From Brachionus manjavacas (taxonomy: Eukaryota > Rotifera > Eurotatoria > Ploima > Brachionidae): a stretch of DNA of 64,000 bases. Under the pieces are notes generated by a model. That model searched no databases. It was not told where the DNA came from and was given only the letters and a program-made list of their open reading frames with translations. This document shows positions 57,801-64,000 of this stretch, piece by piece. A program made the position numbers and the translations under genes. The stretch lies in the NCBI GenBank assembly GCA_019054805.1, contig JAHQIY010000008.1, forward strand, positions 1,721,501 to 1,785,500, in the 5' to 3' direction. Numbering within the stretch: the stretch's first letter is position 1; each line of letters starts with the position of its first letter.

Positions 57801-59033
57801 GTCTTGTTCACTGAGAGCTAACCTAATTTAATGTTCACATATAGAAGCTAATTTAAAATGTCCATTATATTTTAATCTATTTGAAATCGTTCGAGCCAAA
57901 TGGACCTAAAAGCCATAATCAAATTGTAATTTTCGCATTATCAAGGCGTAAAAACACAATGCTGCATGAATTCGAAAGTTTCTAAAATTATTTTTAGACT
58001 TTAATTAAGCTTTTGTCATCTTTTCCTAGGTGCGACTTTAAATTTAAGTTTTTTAATTTTTTTTTAGAAAATAATTTCGAATAACCAGTTTGAAAAGAAA
58101 ATAACCTGAGTTTTTTGTTAGGCGCCGAATTCTTTTATTTTTTTTTGATTTTAAATGAGTTTAATTGTTAGTTAATAAAGAAATTTAGGTCTCTATTTTG
58201 AGTAACCTTTTCTAATGGACTCGAATTTAAAAGGCTTTGTGATTCATTAGAAATTCAAGAGGAAGATTACAAAAGATACAAATTCATTCTATTTTGAAAC
58301 AATAGACTTTTCTCTACTTTTTTATTTTAAATAAATTATTTGATAACCTAAAACCTTTTTGTTAATTATAAATTTTTATCAAAATGCCTTTTGTTTGAAT
58401 ATAAAATCTAAATCAATTACTAATTGAGATATAATCGCACTAAGTAATCTCAGCATTTATTTGGTTTAAATTGAATTTTATCGATAATAATTTAATGCTA
58501 AAATGTTTAAATATTTTAATTTTCGATTGATTTAAAAAAAATTTCCTTAAACTAAATCTTGTTCAAAATAAATTGGTTGTATTTTAATTTCAAATAAAAA
58601 ACTAAATTATACCGATTTGCGAAGGCGTTTTTGTTGCCTAATTCAGAGCTCCGAGGCGCTAGTAACCTGCGGTTAATTTAAAAACTCTTATCTTAGAACT
58701 GCCTTATGCAGCTTAAAAGCTCTACTCTCATATCAAATTGAAAAATTGATAAAAATTGTTACATAACACTATTTTAAGGTATCGTTCGGAAGTTCTCTTA
58801 GAGTGCGCTGCGTCGATCGCAAATGTTTTTTTTTAAACAATCGTAGCCTTGGAGATTTGTTTCAATTCTTAAAATTTTTGTCAAATGTTATTGAACTTTT
58901 TTCTTATTTTTTTTAAATTTAAAATAAAAAATTATGAAAATTTAAAGATTTTAATTTTATTACTCTTAAAAAAAAAACAAAATTTCTTTGAAAATCTTTA
59001 TTAACATAGAAAAAAATGAAATTTTAAACATAG
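54821..59033. other. Divergent intergenic region between receptor kinase and delta-tubulin
   Basis: It should carry promoters for both flanking genes. It is A+T-rich with no gene recognised; the open stretch at 57200-57400 on both strands lacks protein-like composition. The exception is about 58613-58850, which is clearly richer in G+C (for example GAGCTCCGAGGCGCTAG and GCGCTGCGTCGATCGC) and could be a promoter element or a small RNA gene. Confidence 0.45.
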
Positions 59034-60389
59034 ATGAGTTCCATAATTATTTCGGTGGGACAATGCGGTAACCAACTATCGAATAGTCTAATCGATCAGT
59101 TATTGTTAAATCAAACAAACCAAACATCTTATCTTTACTCTAATTTTGACAATAGATTTCATTTCATTAATGTTGACAGTGAGATTAAGGTAATCAAAAG
59201 TTTGTTCACTGAACATTCGCAGTATTTGAGAAGGGAAAATGTTCTGAATACAAAGTGTGGCCGTGGCTCGAACTGGGCGTCGGGCTATTCGGGTCTGAGC
59301 AATGACGGTGCTCTGAAAATAATCGAGCAGAGTCTTGAGTCAGTGCGAAAAGAAGCGGAAAGATGCGATTTTTTGGTCAACTTGTGTATGATGCACAGCT
59401 TGAGTGGAGGAACAGGGTCAGGATGTGGTTCGAGATTAATGGAAGAGCTAAGAAATGAATTTGGATGGAAAAAATTAATCTTCACTCAATCAGTCGCCCC
59501 TTTCCGCGATGGTGAACTTCCTCTTCAGCACTACAACAATTTGCTTTGTCTTTCTCATCTGCATGAATACGCCGATTTCATCGGCCTTTACCAAAACGAT
59601 GATATTCTTAGCACTCTTGGCAAATCGAGCCAAACCGCGCCACAAGTATCTTCCAAAACCGGCCTAGTACCGTTCAACGCAGCTAAATTGGCCAAAAAAC
59701 CCAGCCAAATGGACAATGAGCCTTCGGTTACTCTATCTGAAATGAATGTCCACATAACCAATTGTTTTCTGAACACATTCAACCCGGTAGATAACATAAG
59801 TTTGAAGTCACAGGGATTCGGAATGGAATTCTTAGAGATTCAGAGGTTTTTGTGTCCCAATTTTAATCTCAAAATTGTAGAGACCCTAAATGTGAATAGT
59901 TTAAATTCTACCAAATCTGTGTATGAAAAAACAAATCCTTTAATGAAAAAAATTTCTTCCGCTATTGTTAAATTTAAGCCTAATTCGACAAATTTTTACA
60001 CCAGCCTGAATTCTTTGTTTATAGCAAGAGGTCTACAGGATTTTAAGGATTACAATAGCGAGTATGTGCTAGGCCAACTAGTGAACGATATGGAGTTAAT
60101 TAATAAAATGCTGAACCCGGTAAAGTGGAACCCTTTTACGATAGACTTTTGGACCGCCAAGAATTCGCTGCAAATGGGCATAGCAAAAAGCAATTCGCTG
60201 ACTCTGTGCACCAACCGTAACAGGTGTTGTGATTACTTAATGGAAGTTGTCGCCAAGGCGAGACTCAAGTACTCAGCTAAGGCTTATTTGCACTGGTATG
60301 AAAAATTTAACATTTCAAGTTGTTTATTCGAGAATGCATTTGAAAACATAGATAAAATTATTGATTCTTATAATGAGATGACTATTTAA
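59034..60389 (+). CDS. TUBD1: Delta-tubulin
   Basis: Delta-tubulin is needed for triplet microtubules of centrioles and basal bodies and is kept in lineages that build motile cilia. A single exon encodes 451 residues, matching the usual length (human 453). The GTP-binding features of tubulins are present: GQCGNQ at 9-14, NWASGYSG near 80-87 and the glycine loop SGGTGSGCG at 124-132. The assignment to delta rather than alpha, beta, gamma or epsilon rests on overall divergence and on the C-terminal part: LNPVKWNPFTIDFWTAKN, SAKAYLHWYEKFNI and the end NAFENIDKIIDSYNEM all align with TUBD1, and there is no acidic tail. The start ATG is preceded by A-rich sequence with no in-frame alternative of interest. 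Divergence from vertebrate TUBD1 is high, as usual for this subfamily. Confidence 0.9.
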   Translation: MSSIIISVGQCGNQLSNSLIDQLLLNQTNQTSYLYSNFDNRFHFINVDSEIKVIKSLFTEHSQYLRRENVLNTKCGRGSNWASGYSGLSNDGALKIIEQSLESVRKEAERCDFLVNLCMMHSLSGGTGSGCGSRLMEELRNEFGWKKLIFTQSVAPFRDGELPLQHYNNLLCLSHLHEYADFIGLYQNDDILSTLGKSSQTAPQVSSKTGLVPFNAAKLAKKPSQMDNEPSVTLSEMNVHITNCFLNTFNPVDNISLKSQGFGMEFLEIQRFLCPNFNLKIVETLNVNSLNSTKSVYEKTNPLMKKISSAIVKFKPNSTNFYTSLNSLFIARGLQDFKDYNSEYVLGQLVNDMELINKMLNPVKWNPFTIDFWTAKNSLQMGIAKSNSLTLCTNRNRCCDYLMEVVAKARLKYSAKAYLHWYEKFNISSCLFENAFENIDKIIDSYNEMTI

Positions 60390-60470
60390 ATATATATTTA
60401 TTAATTATATTGTTTACATTAAAAAAATAATTTATCTACAATGTAAGAAAATGACAAATTATTTTATTTC

Positions 60471-60476
60471 AATAAA
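60471..60476 (+). terminator. Poly(A) signal of delta-tubulin
   Basis: AATAAA 82 bp after the tubulin stop codon, on the sense strand. Confidence 0.45.
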
Positions 60477-60790
60477 AAAAAGCTATAAAATTGTAAATTT
60501 TTAGTTAATTATCTGACCGGTTTCGGCTTCCTCAGGGTTTAAAAAAGAAAGAATTTTTCTATTGCACAAAATATACAGAAAATAAGGATTTTTTTAAAAA
60601 AATTAATTTTATTAAATATTTTAACTTTAGTTCTTAAAAACTTGGCTAAAAGCGATTGAATTTACAGATTGTATTTTTTTTTCAAATATAACTATTAGTT
60701 TAATTATTTATTTGGGGTATTTGAAGGCATGTTTTTTTGAGATCTAGGTGATCATGTTCAGAAGTCTGTCAACAAATATTAAGGGGATCT

Positions 60791-60877
60791 ACTGTTGAAC
60801 ATCTAAATGCTGATGTGATGGAACTTAATCTAGTCGAAAATACATTGGATAGTATTTTTAGATCTATAGATCCAAGG
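60791..60877 (+). pseudogene. Possible decayed histone H2A fragment
   Basis: A 29-codon stretch begins VEHLNADVMEL and ends RSIDPR, then meets TAA. It aligns without gaps to the H2A core segment that reads V(I/L)EYLTAE(I/V)LEL...R(I/T)IPR in ordinary H2A: V, E, L, A, an acidic residue, a hydrophobic pair, E, L, R, I, P and R fall in the same columns. The middle does not match. It could be a retro-pseudogene or chance. Confidence 0.2.
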
Positions 60878-62852
60878 TAACAATTAAATGTTTTTTTCAA
60901 TTTTTATGTTTAAACAAAAGTTCCATTTAACAAAATAAAGGAAACGAAAAGTATTATTTAGTCTAAGTTGGGAACATTATTTGGCTTGTTTCAATTTATT
61001 TTAATTTTAAGTCATGTAGAAGAAAATTAAAAAAATGATTTTTAGCACCAAAGTGCAGTGCTGTTTGAATTTTCTCATTATTATTTTGTTGCATTAAAAT
61101 TTATTTATAAAATATTTTCTTTACATTGTTAGCAAACAATTTTTTATTTATCTTCAAATAATGTTTCTTGTATTGGATATCTATTTAAATAAAGCAAACA
61201 TTTTTGAAAATGATTTCAGACATTTAAGTTGATTTGGCAAACGTCAGCAATTTTACAAGTTTATTTAGCACATCTTGCCGAATAAATAAATAACTTAATG
61301 GATCCAAGAAATTTTTTACGAATAAAAAAGATGCAAAAAAATCTAATTAATTTTTAATGTAATTTATTTCTTTTATAAATTATTTAGCCGAATCTTTTTT
61401 ATTAATTAAATCTTTCTTAATTTTTAATATTGCTTAATGGGATTAATTTAAGCACTATTGACGTAATTTTTTCCCGAAAAAATAAATATCGCTTTAGTAA
61501 AAATATAAAAAAAAATGAAATCTCGGACTTAATTGTAAAAGGATAAAATCAAAAAATTAGCAATTTTTGATTTATAGAAATTTTTTTCCAAAATTTTAGT
61601 ACCTTGAAAAAAAAACTCATTAAATGATTTAATTTCAGAAATTTTTTAATTCAAATGATCAAATTTCATATTTTTAATTAATATTATGAAAAAAAAAATT
61701 TTATCCATAGGTAATGTGTAAATGGGAAATTTTTTAGGTAAAAGATTGATCAAATTTCAAAAGGGTGCATCAGATATCGCATTGTTTAAATAAAAAGGTT
61801 TCAGAAGTCAATCATTTTCAACTGTTATTTGTGTTTTTTAATTAAATTTTTACAGTCTTCCACTCTAGATTTAAATTTTAGATAATAGAAGTTTGTTAAA
61901 TGGATTCAAATTTTGGGCAGATTTTTTGGATAGAAGCGCTCAACCATGATGCTCATTTATTATTTAAACTCGGAAAAAAAATCTGAAATAGTGTAACAGA
62001 AATTTTAAATATTTATAAAATCGATTCATTGATGAATGATTAAAAATTATTCTATTCAATGCTTAAATGGGCGTCAAAGCCAAGTAAGAAAAATAAGACA
62101 ACAAAATAAAAATTAGAAAGTTAAATTGATTTTGTTCAATTTTATTCAATTAATATTTAATGATTTGGACTAATTGATTTTTTTTTTCTAAGTAGAAAAT
62201 CAGCTCGTAAAGAAAATAGTTCTTGCGTTAAGTTCCGTATATAAATAAGCTAGAAATTTTTCATTATTTAAAAATTTAGATAAAATCAAATCAGCATAAG
62301 ATTTAGAGACACGGTAAAGTTTTTTTTATATTTAATTTTTAGTTCCAAAATTTTTCTTAGCTAATAATTTTGTTTAAGTCTGGTAAAAATTTAGTCAGAC
62401 CAAATCAACTCAGAGTTCCAAAATCGGAAACTGCTCTTCAAATTAACTTTATTTTTTTTCAATTTAAATAATTTATTGTAGGTTTTAGAAAAAAAATAAC
62501 TAATTTTCAAATGAGATTAAAAATTATTTTTCCTTTTCATTGTAAATTATTCCATGATTTTTTAATATCAACAAAATTTCAAATGTCTTGAACATTGACA
62601 AAAAAATAAGGCCAATTTAAATTCGAATTTAAATTTAAACTAATTTGAGTTGATTAGACTCCTAGGGGATTCTTTTTAAATTCTTAAATTTTCAAGCAAT
62701 TAATTTTAAATTTTTTAAAATGGCTCTCGATAAGTTACTTGGTAATTTTAATTAATTAAAAAAAAAAAATAAATTTTCAAATAATTTCTATTTAAATGTT
62801 TTAATCCCAATATTAGATATTGTTTTTAAATTAAACAACAAAAAAAAGAAAA

Positions 62853-63375
62853 ATGTTTGCAAAAAGTGGATTTCTAAAAGACTTTAGCAATATTTCCAAG
62901 TATTCCGTAGCTTTAACATTATTTTTAATCGTTGTTTCTATGTGCGAAAATGTAAGAGCTATGGATAACCAATATTCGGATCTTCCACCGCCACCAGCCA
63001 AGCCAGAAAGATTCACCAGTAAGCAGCAATTGAAGGAATACTTGGTTAAATTGCACGAATACTACGCCATTATCGGTCGACCACGCTTCGGTCGATCCCA
63101 AAACCTATTCAATGAAAATATTCAAAGCTCTGAGTTAGGCACAGATGCCAAAGATAACTCGATCCCAGTCACTTTGGCAATCAACGTCATGGACTTCAAT
63201 GGAGATGGATTTCTCACCAAAAAAGAACTTCGTAATTTCGTTAAATTGGTTGAAGACTATTTGTAAGTGATAAATTAATTTCTTAAATTAAAATACATAG
63301 AAAAAATGTACTCTGTGTGAAAAAAATTCACAATTTTTAATTGTTGTATTTTTTTTGTTTAGTCATCTTGAATAA
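62853..63375 (+). CDS. NPF: Neuropeptide F precursor with C-terminal EF-hand motif
   Basis: Secreted neuropeptide of the NPY/NPF family, which controls feeding and related behaviour through G-protein-coupled receptors. The main exon is 62853-63262. The strong GTAAGT donor at 63263 and acceptor TTTTTTTTGTTTAG (ending 63362) suggest a last exon 63363-63375 adding FHLE-stop, 140 residues; without splicing the protein ends at DYL (137). Residues 1-36 contain the signal peptide (VALTLFLIVVS, cleavage near VRA-MDN). The mature peptide, about residues 37-79, has the PP-fold signs: a proline stretch (LPPPPAKPERF), an amphipathic helix (QLKEYLVKLHEYYAII) and the end GRPRF, followed by G80 (amide donor) and R81 (cleavage). 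Downstream, where other precursors have an unstructured flanking peptide, DFNGDGFLTKKE (114-125) matches a canonical EF-hand loop at all six key positions and is followed by an exiting helix. Confidence 0.88.
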
Positions 63376-63397
63376 TGAATTTAAAATATTTTTTTTT

Positions 63398-63403
63398 AAT
63401 AAA
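63398..63403 (+). terminator. Poly(A) signal of the neuropeptide F gene
   Basis: AATAAA 22 bp after the TAA of the proposed short last exon, which supports that exon being terminal. Confidence 0.5.
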
Positions 63404-64000
63404 ATATTCTAATTAAGTGTTTTTGAAATTTTTCTTTAATAAAAATGTGTACTTATTTAATCATAAATGAAACAAAAATCAAGACATTTTTTGAAGACTT
63501 GGAAATTTTAATTACAATGCTTTTAGGAACGACATTCTTAATTTTTTGCCCAAGTAGAAATTGTGAAACCGTAATTTTTAATTATGAAAGACATCAAATA
63601 ATCTAGTCTAAGATATATCATAAAATAATTTAAGATTTTAAGAAGCTTATCAAATTAAATTACGAATATCAAAATATATTAATGTATCTATATTTAATTT
63701 CATTTAAATTTTGATTAAATTTTATTAAACTATGATCAAGACTGAATCAATCAAAAAAAATAGTCATTTAGCAATGGGATAAGTTTAATTGGTATTTTAC
63801 AGGAAATTTAAAATATGATAAAATTAATCGACTCGTTTTAAAAAATTTTAAATTTCCTCTTGAAACAAAAAAATCGAATTTTTTAGTATAAATTAGAAAA
63901 TAAAAAAAGAATCTCGAAAAATCAGATTTCTAATAACCATTTTACATTTAATAATAAAAATCAGGAAGTATTTGCCAAAATTCCAATTATTAATTTTCAT
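63404..64000. other. Non-coding right edge
   Basis: A+T-rich with no gene, repeat or RNA recognised. Confidence 0.45.

Larger units (their letters stand above)
60390..62852. other. Intergenic region between delta-tubulin and neuropeptide F
   Basis: A+T-rich and without a recognised functional gene. A short histone-H2A-like stretch is listed separately (60791-60877). The neuropeptide gene's promoter and any 5' non-coding exon should lie at the right end. Confidence 0.45.

Noticed and set aside
62853-63016. Minus-strand open frame overlapping the neuropeptide gene
   Set aside because: It is a shadow of the signal peptide and NPF coding sequence on the + strand.
1-64000. tRNA, rRNA or hammerhead ribozyme genes
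   Set aside because: I scanned for B-box-like GGTTCGAATCC words and CTGATGA...GAAA cores and found only isolated partial matches, several inside coding regions. A covariance-model search would be decisive.

Overview
This is a eukaryotic nuclear window, and the gene set points to an invertebrate animal, most likely a spiralian. The sequence is extremely A+T-rich by eye. Introns are GT-AG and often tiny (41 to 82 bp, with a few long ones), the standard genetic code is used, and intergenic space is long and full of decayed transposons. The most taxonomically telling gene is a neuropeptide F precursor ending in GRPRF-amide, the spiralian/protostome form. Delta-tubulin implies a ciliated animal. 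A monogonont rotifer would fit the base composition and intron size, but that is an inference from style; flatworms and other small spiralians are not excluded.

Host genes, left to right: a small single-pass membrane protein (1299-1722, +) convergent with an aquaporin of AQP8 type (1801-2947, -); a HEPN-TPR-Sel1-MYND gene that is broken in this sequence (15608-19706, +); a partial small hydrophobic protein (24938-25258, +) convergent with a mitochondrial citramalyl-CoA lyase, CLYBL (25320-26431, -); a PHACTR-type phosphatase-1 and actin regulator (33328-40970, +); an Ig-domain receptor tyrosine kinase with seven exons (51337-54820, -); delta-tubulin (59034-60389, +); and the neuropeptide F precursor (62853-63375, +). 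These genes act in unrelated processes, and nothing here is an operon. Several spliced models were rebuilt from intron phases and agree with the reading frames.

Mobile DNA fills much of the rest. Non-LTR retrotransposon remains lie at 6495-6985, 8090-9712, 12460-14470, 14540-14935, 20636-20690, 43200-43660 and 47575-48320. Two pogo/Tigger-like elements have matching CAGTCAATCCTC inverted ends: one (17006-17896) sits inside the HEPN-MYND gene, the other at 48342-49162. A decayed DDE transposon with SWIM and PHD zinc fingers occupies about 43139-46410 and has a LINE nested in it. Two hAT copies lie at 10303-12180 and 21981-24773.

The most unusual structure is the pair of hAT copies. The left outer end of the first and the right outer end of the second are flanked by the same 8-bp word, GATATATT, as expected for a hAT target-site duplication. 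The whole 14.5-kb block between them, including the HEPN-MYND gene, therefore looks like one composite insertion. A second notable feature is the neuropeptide F precursor, which carries a textbook EF-hand calcium loop downstream of the amidated peptide.
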